Origin: Candidatus Methanomethylophilaceae archaeon
GTDB taxonomy: Archaea > Thermoplasmatota > Thermoplasmata > Methanomassiliicoccales > Methanomethylophilaceae
Reading direction: 5' to 3'
NCBI GenBank assembly: GCA_944321505.1
Contig: CALULN010000019.1
Span: 1-57,377 of the forward strand
DNA length: 57,377 bases
Shown here: piece by piece, positions 1 through 7,989 of the stretch
Layout: the number at the start of each line of letters is the position of its first letter
How positions within the stretch are numbered: position 1 is the first letter of the stretch
Position numbers and translations under genes: made by a program
Notes under the pieces: model-generated
Database searches by the model: none
Told to the model about the DNA's origin: nothing
What the model saw: only the letters and a program-made list of their open reading frames with translations

Positions 1-134
1 CCATGCAGAAGTTGACACTTACGGTGGTGCGCAGGAAGGACGGCGAGAGGAGGTTCGTCCTGTCCAATTTCACGCCTCTGAACGAGTCCGTTCTGAGATG
101 CTACGGCCTCTTTTCGGAGGCTCCGACCATGTGA
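1..134 (+). pseudogene. Transposase C-terminal fragment (IS4-like), cut by the window edge
   Basis: An open frame enters from the left edge and stops at TGA 132-134, with an internal ATG at 3. The 43 visible residues run through RRKDGERRFVLSNF to a Leu-rich stretch with a Tyr near the end. This resembles the region before the last acidic residue of IS4-type DDE transposases, where a 'fvlsn...l..Y..r..IE' pattern is usual, but the expected IE is absent. I infer the truncated tail of a transposase in the mobile-element-rich left end. The visible part is too short to exclude another protein. Confidence 0.3.
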
Positions 135-225
135 ATCCGGTCTTTTCGGGGATTTCGGAAGACAGTTGGAAGGTCCCGCGCAGAGGGACCGGGCAACTGT
201 CAAAAACAGTACGTTCAGAATCTCT

Positions 226-424
226 AAGCGGACGCTTCTGTCAAAGTCAGGCTGGATGCGGATAAGATACGCTACGAGTACGGGAAGATCCTCGCCGTGA
301 GGATGCGTGAGGAGTACAACGTGCCGAGGGAGGCCGTGGCGGCCTTGTTCGGTGTATCCGAGAACACGATCACCAATTGGGTGAACGCCTGGAAGAAATC
401 CCGTCCTTCGGACGAAACCTCTTG
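226..424 (+). pseudogene. HTH fragment of an IS630-like transposase, copy 1
   Basis: After a TAA at 223-225 the frame reads about 65 residues to TGA 422-424. It includes VPREAVAALFGVSENTITNW, a clear helix-turn-helix of the kind found at the start of IS630/ISxO-type transposases. No catalytic domain follows. There is no good start codon upstream except internal GTG and ATG codons. A diverged copy lies at 1857-2021, on the other side of the accessory ATPase gene. Probably a dead fragment, though a free HTH peptide from a downstream start is conceivable. Confidence 0.5.
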
Positions 425-485
425 ATTTTCGCACGTCACCCCGTACCTTTCCGTGAAGGATCGGACGGGGCGGTGTGTCCTTTTC
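291..485 (+). repeat. Imperfect direct repeat of about 195 bp, copy 1
   Basis: From CTCGCCGTGAGGATG to a TGTGTCCTTTT end, this segment matches 1857-2050 base by base with scattered, mostly silent differences and nearly no indels. It covers the C-terminal part of the HTH fragment plus about 60 non-coding bases. The two copies flank the ATPase gene at 673-1866. Confidence 0.8.
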
Positions 486-672
486 CCCGGGTGCACGAAA
501 GGCACCCCCATATGTCCCTGTTTGTCGGATCGTGTGCATATCCGTTCCATAACCTTCTGTGACCAAATCAGAGACCCTTTGATGACGGGTGATGCTGCAA
601 CGTATGATTTTTGAATATTTGTGAAAATCTATTATCGCAACATATAAATTATCCGATTACATCAAAAATATC

Positions 673-1866
673 ATGTTGGACTATGTAAAAAGAACAGGAT
701 ACCTCGAACGGCTACGCGAATCCAAGGATGCGCCCGGGGTCATCAAGGTCATCACGGGTATGAGACGCTGCGGGAAATCCACCCTCATGGACCAGTTCGC
801 CGAGGAACTCAGGAACGACGGCGTCGCCGAGGACCACATCTTCCATGTAAACTTCGAATCGTTCGAAGGACAGGATGCCGTCTCCCCCGATGATCTGAAG
901 AAGTCTCTGAGGGACCTCCCGCGGCACGGCATGGTGTACATCATGCTGGACGAGATACAGGAGGTGGACGGATGGGAGATGATAGTGGCCGCCCTGGAGA
1001 CCGTGAAGAACTACGACGTCTACATCACGGGTTCCAACTCGAACATGCTGTCCACGGACCTTGCGACCCATCTTTCGGGGAGATACATCGAGATATGCAT
1101 GTTCCCGCTGTCGTTCAGGGAGTATCTGGAACTGCACCCCGGGGACAGGGAGGGGAGATTCCTCCAGTACCTCAGATACGGCGGTCTTCCCGATGCCGAC
1201 CCCGACAAAGGGGACAGGTTCTGCAGAGGGTATCTGGAGGGGGTGTTCAGCACCGTCCTCGTGAAGGACGTGCTGGCGAGACTGAAGACCGACGACATCG
1301 GGAAGATAAAATCCATCGCGAGGTTCCTGTATTCCAACATAGGCAACATCACCAACAGATCCGCCATATCGAGGGGTACGGGCCTCAACCAGGCGACGGT
1401 GGACAGATACGTCGATGCGATGGAGAAGGCTCTGCTGTTCCATCACGCCGACAAGTACGACATCGCTGGCAAGAAGCTTCTCTCGACCAACGGGAAGTAC
1501 TACGCATCGGACATAGGCATGAGGAACACCGCCCTATCCGGAAGCGGGACTCCCGATACGGGCAGGTGTATGGAGAACGTCGTGTTCCTGGAACTGCTCA
1601 GGCGCGGTTACGACGTGAGAGTGGGTTCCTACAGGGACAAGGAGATCGATTTCACAGCGGTCAGAGGCGACGAGACTGAGTACTATCAGGTGTCCGATAC
1701 CATGCTGGCCCCGGAGACCAGGGAGAGGGAGATGGATCCGCTGAGATCCGTCAGGGACAACTATTCGAAGACCGTCCTCACATTGGACAGGTACGGATTG
1801 GGTACCTATGGCGGGATAAGGGCCGTGAACATCATTGATTGGCTGCTGGATGTTCCCTCGCCGTGA
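673..1866 (+). CDS. Accessory AAA ATPase, AAA_14/DUF4143 type (copy A)
   Basis: A 397-residue protein with Walker A in TGMRRCGKST (residues 28-37), Walker B in MLDEIQEVDGWE and a sensor-like TGSNSNML. A winged-helix-like middle follows, and then a C-terminal PD-(D/E)XK-like stretch (KEIDFTAVRG...EYYQVS), the layout of the AAA_14 plus DUF4143 family. Function is not established for the family; many members sit alone in archaeal and gut bacterial genomes. ATG 673 lies about 27 nt after an A/T-rich box (acatataaattat, 638-650), so the transcript may be leaderless. The stop codon lies ten bases inside the downstream HTH repeat (from 1857). The closest relative in the window is the ATPase at 30734-31948, with the same RRCGKST loop. 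Confidence 0.85.
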   Translation: MLDYVKRTGYLERLRESKDAPGVIKVITGMRRCGKSTLMDQFAEELRNDGVAEDHIFHVNFESFEGQDAVSPDDLKKSLRDLPRHGMVYIMLDEIQEVDGWEMIVAALETVKNYDVYITGSNSNMLSTDLATHLSGRYIEICMFPLSFREYLELHPGDREGRFLQYLRYGGLPDADPDKGDRFCRGYLEGVFSTVLVKDVLARLKTDDIGKIKSIARFLYSNIGNITNRSAISRGTGLNQATVDRYVDAMEKALLFHHADKYDIAGKKLLSTNGKYYASDIGMRNTALSGSGTPDTGRCMENVVFLELLRRGYDVRVGSYRDKEIDFTAVRGDETEYYQVSDTMLAPETREREMDPLRSVRDNYSKTVLTLDRYGLGTYGGIRAVNIIDWLLDVPSP

Positions 1867-2050
1867 GGATGAGGGTGGAATACGACGTGCCGAGGGAGAC
1901 GGTGGCATCATTGTTTGATGTATCCGAGAACACGATAACCAACTGGGTGAACGCTTGGAATAAATCCCATCCTTCTGACGAAACATCTGATTTTCGCACG
2001 CCGCCCCGTACCCTTCCGTGAAGGATTGGACGGGGCAGCGTGTCCTTTTT
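1857..2050 (+). repeat. Imperfect direct repeat copy 2, coding an HTH fragment
   Basis: Second copy of the 195-bp repeat at 291-485. It encodes VPRETVASLFDVSENTITNW in the same relative frame, again ending in a short tail without a catalytic domain. The copy fuses directly onto the last codons of the ATPase gene and supplies its stop. Differences from copy 1 are mostly third-position changes, which suggests the HTH was under selection after duplication, or that two related elements inserted independently. Confidence 0.8.
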
Positions 2051-2195
2051 CTTAGGTCAAACGGGGTCCGTCGGGGGCCTCGGAAACCCCTCGGAAAGCG
2101 GGGGGCATAAGATAGATATATACGCGCCGCGCAAGGCAACCGATTTGTTTGCTGTACCTGTGTCTGGCCTATGATGAAAAAACAAGAATCCGCGA

Positions 2196-2543
2196 TTACT
2201 TTTCTTCGGATTGTTTGTTGAATATGCCGACCTCACAGACACCAGAGCATTCGTCCATGTACCCGACATTGAAACTGACGATGCAATACTTTCCGCAATC
2301 CTTGTCGAAGAAATAGTCGGGGAGGAACCCTTTAGACTTCGAATAATTGAGAAGTTGCTCGAACGAACAGTCTGTTCCGTTTCTGTGGGCAAAGTGGTAA
2401 AGGTTGAAGAAGTATGACTGGAGTCCGATATTCTTCGATACCGAACGAATTTGATAATCGAACAATTCCGCCTCTTGTTTCCGAAGGACTTTACGATCTA
2501 TCAGATAACACACATAGGTGAGATGGGCCAGAAGACAATCCAT
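2196..2543 (-). pseudogene. Hypothetical remnant, weakly Panacea-like, joined to a transposase start
   Basis: From ATG 2543 the frame gives 115 residues beginning MDCLLAHLTYVCYLID. The opening resembles 'LEKLTYMCYADYL' in the Panacea-type protein at 5113-5859, suggesting a distant or decayed SocA/Panacea relative. The rest is rich in Tyr, Phe, Asn and Lys, and its codons are more A/T-rich than neighbouring core genes, which suggests recent acquisition. The 5' end overlaps a transposase fragment in another frame, so expression is doubtful. Confidence 0.3.
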
Positions 2544-2685
2544 TCTTGGTCTTGAACGCGCGGACGACCTCGTCGAGGCCGAAGCGTTCGAAGAACGCTT
2601 GGGCCCAGACGAGGCTGCCGATGGGAATCGATAAATTGTCGTTGCACCTAATCTGAAACGTCCTGAAATGCGTTTGTTTGGCCAC
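2539..2685 (-). pseudogene. Truncated transposase N-terminus (IS1634/IS4-like)
   Basis: Starting at ATG 2685, about 49 residues (MAKQTHFRTF... FFERFGLDEVV) resemble the N-terminus of IS1634-type transposases, where 'ffe.lGl..v' precedes the catalytic core. After FKTKNG the sequence changes character and the frame ends at about 2491. The junction at about 2540 marks where another gene fragment (2196-2543) begins in a shifted frame. A dead, chimeric fragment. Confidence 0.4.
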
Positions 2686-2865
2686 AAATCATCATTCCAG
2701 GACACCTCTTCATTATTTCGTTCCGATTCGGATCCAGGATCGAAACATACTCATCCTGTCAAAGTCAGGCGTCATCTCCCATAGTATGGATGAGACGAGA
2801 TGTGTTAAATGGTTCCGAACTAGTTCCGAACTAGTTCCGAACCGATCGCGAACCATTCGGATCCT
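2544..2865. other. Mostly non-coding stretch with repeats
   Basis: Apart from the transposase fragment this stretch has no credible gene. It holds one copy of the motif CTGTCAAAGTCAGG (2756-2769), also found at 238-251 and 48698-48711, and the GTTCCGAAC palindrome array at 2812-2842. A/T content is higher than in the core genes that follow. Confidence 0.5.
2812..2842. repeat. Three GTTCCGAAC palindromes at 11-bp spacing
   Basis: GTTCCGAAC occurs at 2812-2820, 2823-2831 and 2834-2842, separated by TA. Each 9-mer is itself palindromic (GTTC-C-GAAC). The 11-bp step places each copy on the same face of the helix, as in an operator array. It lies just beyond the 3' end of the minus-strand kinase gene (stop at 2866). 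Confidence 0.75.
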
Positions 2866-3456
2866 TCAGGAGACGTCCGATGCGTTTATGCCGAGAACCT
2901 TGCGGCGTATCTGCTCCCTCAGGTCCTCGATGCCTGAGTTGTTGTCCACAACGACCCATCCGTCTGCCAGGCCCAGCATCCTGCTGCGGATGGCATCGAG
3001 CCTCTCCTCGGTCTCGAAGTACTCCAGCGCCTCGCCGCGCATACGGATGCGTTGGATGGCAGTGGTCGCTGTCACGTCCACAAAGACCGATGCATCCGGA
3101 TGCGGGAGAAGCGCTTTGACAGCCCTGTCCGCCTTCCTGCATGCGCTGTCTGGCAGGTACGCCACGGCCATGCTGTATCTGACGAACACCACGTCATCGA
3201 CGCTCCTGCCCCTCCTCCCGCGCATCACTGTCAGCGAACGGAGGACGTCGGCTACATACATGATGGAGGAGAGGATGACGCACAGCTTCCCGTCCTTGTG
3301 GAGGAAGGCCTGCTCCATTCTCCCTACGGCAGTGGCGGCGTTGGGGTGCTCGATGGAGAGAACGGTCCTCCCCTCGGACTCCAGCTCCTCTCTGAGGATC
3401 GCCGCCGCGGTGCTCTTTCCGGAGCCGTCCATCCCGTCCACCACGTACCACGTCAT
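2866..3456 (-). CDS. Thymidylate kinase-like P-loop kinase
   Basis: 196 residues. The P-loop GMDGSGKST (residues 8-16) is the thymidylate kinase signature, which normally has E or D after G. The protein aligns over most of the usual length of about 200. The region where dTMP kinases have the DR(Y/H) motif reads VFVRYSMA. It could make dTDP from dTMP, or act on another nucleotide or small molecule. Start ATG 3456 is 5 nt after the stop of the upstream minus-strand gene (3461), so the two are probably co-transcribed. Archaea often carry several Tmk paralogues, so the substrate is uncertain. Confidence 0.7.
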   Translation of the reverse strand: MTWYVVDGMDGSGKSTAAAILREELESEGRTVLSIEHPNAATAVGRMEQAFLHKDGKLCVILSSIMYVADVLRSLTVMRGRRGRSVDDVVFVRYSMAVAYLPDSACRKADRAVKALLPHPDASVFVDVTATTAIQRIRMRGEALEYFETEERLDAIRSRMLGLADGWVVVDNNSGIEDLREQIRRKVLGINASDVS

Positions 3457-3460
3457 TGCA

Positions 3461-4162
3461 TCACAGTCCCAGCAGAATCATCGCCCCGGTCACGGCCAGG
3501 GGTATGACTATGTTGTCGTACTCCCCGGGGCACACGGCCTCCAGCACGGATGCTGCGGCTCCTGCGGCCAGGGACGCCGCCCACACCGGGACGGAGGGCG
3601 TCGCATGGCCGCCGGGATAGTATCCCGATGAGATCAGGAATCCGTAGAACAGCATGATGGCGGCGGCGGAGACCGCCGTGGCGGCGAAAACACCCAGCGA
3701 CCCCTCCAGTGATTTGCCGTTGAGGATCCCGTGCCTCCCGTACCTCCTGCCGATCACGCTTCCGAACCCGTCGCCCCAGGTCATCGCCACCACTCCGACG
3801 GTGGCGGCGGTCCAGTGGTCCCAGAAGAAGGCCACCAGGATGGTTATGCTCACGGCGTAGAGGAAGAGGCCGGTCCTGTGGCCTTTGTTGTTGGCTATGT
3901 CCCCCAGCTTCGAATCGGATACGGCATTGCCCTTCAGCATTCCGAAGAACAGGATGACGGCGAAGGGCACGGTGAAGAAGACGAGCATTATCCAGTTGGC
4001 GGAGAACATCCACCAGACGAGCACGAAGGCTCCGACGCCCATGTGCATGACCTTCCGGACGTCTACCCTGGAGCCGCGCTTCTCGAGTGCCAGAGCGGCA
4101 CCGATCGAGGCGGCGATTATCAGATAGACGAGAACCAGTCCGACGAGGTCCTGTCCTGTCAT
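3461..4162 (-). CDS. Membrane polyprenol/dolichol kinase-like protein (SEC59/VTE5 family)
   Basis: 233 residues with about six or seven hydrophobic segments. The signature is WGDGFGSVIGRRYGRH followed by GKSLEGS, the CTP-binding pattern of dolichol kinase, phytol kinase and CDP-diglyceride synthase-like enzymes. The expected reaction is CTP-dependent phosphorylation of an isoprenoid alcohol in the membrane. It is divergent from a UbiA gene for archaeal ether lipid synthesis (4262-5080), which supports a role in isoprenoid lipid or polyprenol recycling. The kinase-like gene at 2866 follows it. The exact substrate cannot be read from sequence. Confidence 0.7.
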   Translation of the reverse strand: MTGQDLVGLVLVYLIIAASIGAALALEKRGSRVDVRKVMHMGVGAFVLVWWMFSANWIMLVFFTVPFAVILFFGMLKGNAVSDSKLGDIANNKGHRTGLFLYAVSITILVAFFWDHWTAATVGVVAMTWGDGFGSVIGRRYGRHGILNGKSLEGSLGVFAATAVSAAAIMLFYGFLISSGYYPGGHATPSVPVWAASLAAGAAASVLEAVCPGEYDNIVIPLAVTGAMILLGL

Positions 4163-4261
4163 GCGATCACCGTGCGATATCTGGCAATGAGCTATGCCTC
4201 GTCACGGGATAAAACCAGCGGCTGTGTCCATAAATATATATCCGCAAGGTCATGGGTGGCT

Positions 4262-5080
4262 GTGAACGCCTACCTCCAGCTGTTCAGGACCGGCAATGCG
4301 CTGATGGGCATAGTCGGCGTGGCGGTGGCCTCCTTCATGGCGGCCGGATTGGACATCGTGGACAGCTGGCTCAATCTGCTGATATCGGCCGTGGTGGTGT
4401 TCATGTTCATCTGCGGGGGCAACGCCCTCAACGACTACATCGACCACGACATAGACCGCACCGCCCATCCGGAGCGCCCGATCCCCTCGGGGAGGATGGA
4501 GAGGCGCACCGCCCTACATGCGGCGCTGGTGATGCTGTTCGGCTCGGTGGCAGTCTCGCTGCTGACCAGGGATCCCGAATGCATAGTCATCGTGGTGGTG
4601 GCCTGCGCCCTGATGGTCGCCTACGAGGTCATGCTGAAGCAGAGGGGGTTCGTCGGCAACGTAGCCATCGCCGTGCTCACCGGCATGCTGTTCCTGCTGG
4701 GAGGCGCCGTTGCGGGGGATGCGGCCGACAACCTCATCGTGGCGGCCATGGCCCTGCTGGTCTCCGTGGGCAGGGAGATCGCCAAGGATATCGAGGACAT
4801 GGATTCCGACGAGGGGAGGCTCACCCTGCCCATGAGGATCGGAGTGGGGAAGGCCTCCGTGCTTTCCTGTGCGTTCTTCGTCGCCGGCCCCGTTCTGAGC
4901 ATCGTCCCGATGGTGCAGCACACCTATGGCCCGCTGTACTATGCGGTGGCCGCGGCGGATGCCATCTTCCTGTACTGCGCCGTCAAGGTGTTCTCCGACC
5001 CCCACAGGGCGCAGAGGTCGGCCAAGATCGCGATGCTGGTGGCCCTGGCGGCGTTCATACTGGGCGTGTTCAGATTCTGA
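4262..5080 (+). CDS. UbiA prenyltransferase, probable digeranylgeranylglyceryl phosphate synthase
   Basis: 273 codons from GTG 4262. The frame stays open upstream, but the strong TATA box (ataaatatatat, 4230-4241) places transcription at about 4262, and the protein then begins VNAYLQLFRTGNALMG, typical of archaeal DGGGP synthases. Two Asp-rich motifs are visible: NDYIDHDIDR with a following RPIPSG, and KDIEDMDSDEGR. These bind the prenyl diphosphate through Mg2+. The enzyme adds the second geranylgeranyl chain to geranylgeranylglyceryl phosphate, an essential membrane step in ether lipid synthesis. About eight hydrophobic helices are visible. Confidence 0.85.
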   Translation: MNAYLQLFRTGNALMGIVGVAVASFMAAGLDIVDSWLNLLISAVVVFMFICGGNALNDYIDHDIDRTAHPERPIPSGRMERRTALHAALVMLFGSVAVSLLTRDPECIVIVVVACALMVAYEVMLKQRGFVGNVAIAVLTGMLFLLGGAVAGDAADNLIVAAMALLVSVGREIAKDIEDMDSDEGRLTLPMRIGVGKASVLSCAFFVAGPVLSIVPMVQHTYGPLYYAVAAADAIFLYCAVKVFSDPHRAQRSAKIAMLVALAAFILGVFRF

Positions 5081-5112
5081 TATTCCGATCCGCTGTGAAC
5101 CGGCCGCCTCGT

Positions 5113-5859
5113 TCAGAGCGCCTCGTCGGCATGGAGGCGGAGTATGTCCCCGTCATCGATCACCGCGAACCTCTCGCTCCTGTCCGAGACTGACCACGGG
5201 GTATCGGGGCGATGGGTCGCATCTATGAGGTCCTGAGTGGGGATCCCCTCGCATCTTCTGAGGGTTGCATCGATGCTGCCGAGTTTCCGCCATCCGTCCT
5301 CGGAGAAGATGATCCTGCTCATGATCGGAGGCGTCTTGCCTCCCACCAGGTCCACGCTGTCATCCAACGTCATGCCCGGACGGTCATGACTGTCCACTGT
5401 GAACTCCCTGTAGACTGTTCCGACGACCGGCCCGTAGTCGAACGCATAGATCTTGTCTTCGAACAGTCTGCTGCCTTCGGTGCACAGGTAGTCGGCGTAG
5501 CACATGTAGGTGAGCTTCTCAAGACGCGCATGCGTGCATCTCATCCTTGACAGGATGTACTTCGCCACATGCAGTCCTGTCAGGTAGCGTTCTTTTTTCA
5601 CCAGTTCCACGAACTCTGCTACGGTGCCGATCACGGCGACATCGTCGAAGTAGGGATCGGTTTCCACGACGCTCTCCCAGCTCTCGGAGTCTGATATTAT
5701 CGTGTGGGTGCTGAACGGTACGATCTTCCCGTCATAGGCACGGCTGACCTCTCTGACTGCGGCGATGTATTCCTCTTTGGAATCACCTAGGAAATGCAGG
5801 ACTATGCGACGATGCGTCGAATAGGAGCTGCTGAGCAGGATGTAATGTGTGATCATCAT
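5113..5859 (-). CDS. Panacea (SocA-like, DUF4065) domain protein
   Basis: 248 residues. Residues 1-100 are an unrecognised alpha/beta part. Then comes a Panacea core, LEKLTYMCYADYLCTEG and FEDKIYAFDYGPVV, where 'KL.Y..d..' and 'a...GPV' are the family signature. Panacea proteins include the proteolytic adaptor antitoxin SocA, and many are antitoxins in varied toxin-antitoxin pairs. No partner gene is adjacent: the neighbours are UbiA (convergent) and polymerase DP1. The N-terminal extension could be the partner function in a fused form. Start ATG 5859 is followed by a second ATG at 5856. Confidence 0.65.
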   Translation of the reverse strand: MMITHYILLSSSYSTHRRIVLHFLGDSKEEYIAAVREVSRAYDGKIVPFSTHTIISDSESWESVVETDPYFDDVAVIGTVAEFVELVKKERYLTGLHVAKYILSRMRCTHARLEKLTYMCYADYLCTEGSRLFEDKIYAFDYGPVVGTVYREFTVDSHDRPGMTLDDSVDLVGGKTPPIMSRIIFSEDGWRKLGSIDATLRRCEGIPTQDLIDATHRPDTPWSVSDRSERFAVIDDGDILRLHADEAL

Positions 5860-6035
5860 GTCCTCTGAGTTTCTGGCGTGCTATTGTTAGCGGTGTACTC
5901 CGATTTCTGGACACTGTCTCCGGCCGTATCGGTGTCTTTGGTTTCTATGGAATACCCAGGCGTGTCATGGGTGTGATCCGTCCGTGTGCATCCGGATACG
6001 TCACCTGTGACTACGCTTATTATGGCATTGCAGTT

Positions 6036-7511
6036 TCAGTCCTTCATGAAGTCCCTCATCCGCACCTGTCCGCTGCCCAGGTGCACCAGGGGCATGATCC
6101 CCGGCTGGGGGTTGAAGTTGTGCATCTTCTGGTACTCGGTCTGGTCCTGCCAGGTGGATGCGTTGATGAGCTTGATGCCGCGGTAGTCCTCGTATCCGGC
6201 GCCGTGGACGTGGCCGGAGACGAAGATGTCCGGGGCGGTCTCGATGGCCATGTAGTCCTTCCTCTCAGGTGCCAGCGCGGTCTTCATGCCGTACACGGGA
6301 GCCAGATGGCGCATGGTCATCATCTGCCTCATGACGGCGATGGGGTCATCGTAGGTGAGCTGCTGGACGCTGGAGATCCAGTCGTCGATGCTCCTGCCGT
6401 GGTAGCTGAGGATCCTCCTCCCCTCGATCTCCAGGTTGATGGGGTTGCCGGTCATGATTACGTTGGAGTCGAATTTGGACAGGAACCTCTTGTCCAGGGC
6501 CGGCTGCGGCTCAGCTGGCCGGCAGGCGTCGTGGTTCCCGGGATGAATGACCATCTGTATGTGGTCCGGCACCTCCTTCAGGTACTCCGCCAGGGTGTCG
6601 TACTGCTGGAACACCGAGTCTATGTTGAGCTCCTCCTCCTGGCCGGGGAATATGCCGACGCCGTCCACCACGTCCCCGGGGAGGACGATGTACTCCAGGC
6701 CCACGTTCTCGGAGTTCTCCTTGAGCCAGGCGATCATCTTCCTCCAGTTCTTCTCCAGGAAGGTGTAGCTGCCTATGTGCACGTCGGAGAGGAAGCCCAC
6801 CACCGAGCCGGAGTCGCTGCGCTCCCATGCGTGGTTGGCCGGCACGTCGGGGTTGACGATCTCCGTGGCGCTGATCATGCCCTTCTTTTCCCTCCCGTCC
6901 CTCCCCTTCTCGGGGCGCTTTACTGGTTTGCCTATCACGCCGATCACCTGGTCGGTGACGTAGACGCCGTTGACGAAAGGCTTCTCGCTTGTGATGAGGA
7001 CGTTGCAGGACCCGCCCTCGTCGTCCTCGATCTCCAGGATCAGGTGCTTGTTCTCCGTGACCTTCCTGGAGGATATCATGCCGATGACGTGGACCTCCCT
7101 GTCCATGCCCATGGCGCGGTCGATGGGCACCGCCTGCCCGAAACGGCGGTTGCGCTCGATGATGCGCTTGAGGATGGAGTACCTGCTCTGGAAGTACCTG
7201 GCGAAGTCCTCGATGGTGCCCTCGCAGGTGGAGTTGCCGGTGATGTCGGTGCCGTCCACCACCTTGATCTCGCTCCTGCCGCGGCGGACGCTGGGGCGGA
7301 CCTCGGGCGGGGATGCGAATGCCGGGGCATCCCCCTCCAGGCAGGCCAGGACGTCCTCCTTGGTGACGAACATGGGGCTGCCGGCCAGGGATTGGAGGAC
7401 GGTGTTGGTGAATGCGAGGGGCTCCTGCCTGGACATTATTATCTCCAGCGCATCCGGGGAGAGGAACATCCTCCTCCTCGCTGCCTCGCTCAGCACCTCC
7501 CTGCGGCTCAT
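6036..7511 (-). CDS. polB: DNA polymerase D small subunit DP1 (3'-5' exonuclease)
   Basis: Encodes 491 residues from ATG 7511 (a GTG at 7529 is also in frame; a tttttac box at 7535-7541 favours 7511). Calcineurin-like phosphoesterase motifs appear in order: FLSDVHIGS, LPGDVVDGVG, PGNHDACR and SGHVHG, the catalytic core of the proofreading subunit. An OB-like region precedes it (about residues 120-210). DP1 pairs with DP2 to form the replicative polymerase of most euryarchaea; DP2 is not in this window. The N-terminal 100 residues are the variable region that contacts DP2 or PCNA. Confidence 0.93.
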   Translation of the reverse strand: MSRREVLSEAARRRMFLSPDALEIIMSRQEPLAFTNTVLQSLAGSPMFVTKEDVLACLEGDAPAFASPPEVRPSVRRGRSEIKVVDGTDITGNSTCEGTIEDFARYFQSRYSILKRIIERNRRFGQAVPIDRAMGMDREVHVIGMISSRKVTENKHLILEIEDDEGGSCNVLITSEKPFVNGVYVTDQVIGVIGKPVKRPEKGRDGREKKGMISATEIVNPDVPANHAWERSDSGSVVGFLSDVHIGSYTFLEKNWRKMIAWLKENSENVGLEYIVLPGDVVDGVGIFPGQEEELNIDSVFQQYDTLAEYLKEVPDHIQMVIHPGNHDACRPAEPQPALDKRFLSKFDSNVIMTGNPINLEIEGRRILSYHGRSIDDWISSVQQLTYDDPIAVMRQMMTMRHLAPVYGMKTALAPERKDYMAIETAPDIFVSGHVHGAGYEDYRGIKLINASTWQDQTEYQKMHNFNPQPGIMPLVHLGSGQVRMRDFMKD

Positions 7512-7596
7512 GCCCCAAGTGAGCGGCACCGCGGTAAAAACGTTTGCGGGGACGGCAGGTCAAGGCTGTTTTATAGCCGTCCCGAGATATCCACGC

Positions 7597-7989
7597 ATGC
7601 CGACCGTCACCGTATCCTGTCCGGTGAACCCCAGCGAGGACCCGGCCAAGGTGAGGATGGCCGTGGAGAGCATCTTCCCCGATGCGGAGGTCTCCGAGGA
7701 GGAGGGCCTGCTCAGAGGTACCGCGCCGTCGCTGGATCATTTCTCGAAGCAGATCCGCAGGCAGCGCATCCTCGACACCGCCAGGTCCGTCATGCTGAAG
7801 GGCCGCAGGGGCAGGAGCAGGACGGTGTTCCACCTCAGCAAGCAGGTGGCCTTCGTGGGGAAGGTGTCCTTCTCCGGGGAGAGGGCGCTGCTCGGCCCCA
7901 TAAGGGTGGAGGTGGAGGACCCGGAGCTGGACGCCCTCATCGAGACGGTGGCCCCGGAGACGGTGGACGGCGAGGAGGTCAGGATATGA
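7597..7989 (+). CDS. UPF0201 family protein
   Basis: 130 residues. 'NPSEDPAKVRMAVESIFPD' at the start and 'HLSKQVAFVGKVSF...LGPIRV' later match the archaeal UPF0201 family (COG1931), small alpha/beta proteins of unknown role. ATG 7597 is about 26 nt after a ttttata box (7569-7575), so it is likely leaderless; the frame stays open far upstream but has no reason to be used. Its stop overlaps the ATG of the next gene (ATGA), so the two are translationally coupled. Confidence 0.8.
   Translation: MPTVTVSCPVNPSEDPAKVRMAVESIFPDAEVSEEEGLLRGTAPSLDHFSKQIRRQRILDTARSVMLKGRRGRSRTVFHLSKQVAFVGKVSFSGERALLGPIRVEVEDPELDALIETVAPETVDGEEVRI

Noticed and set aside
5967-7590. Very long open frames opposite polymerase DP1 (for example the one covering most of 5967-8747 on the plus strand)
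   Set aside because: These are antisense shadows in GC-rich coding DNA. DP1 has full catalytic motifs and normal codon use; the shadow is His/Val/Leu/Asp-rich without domains.
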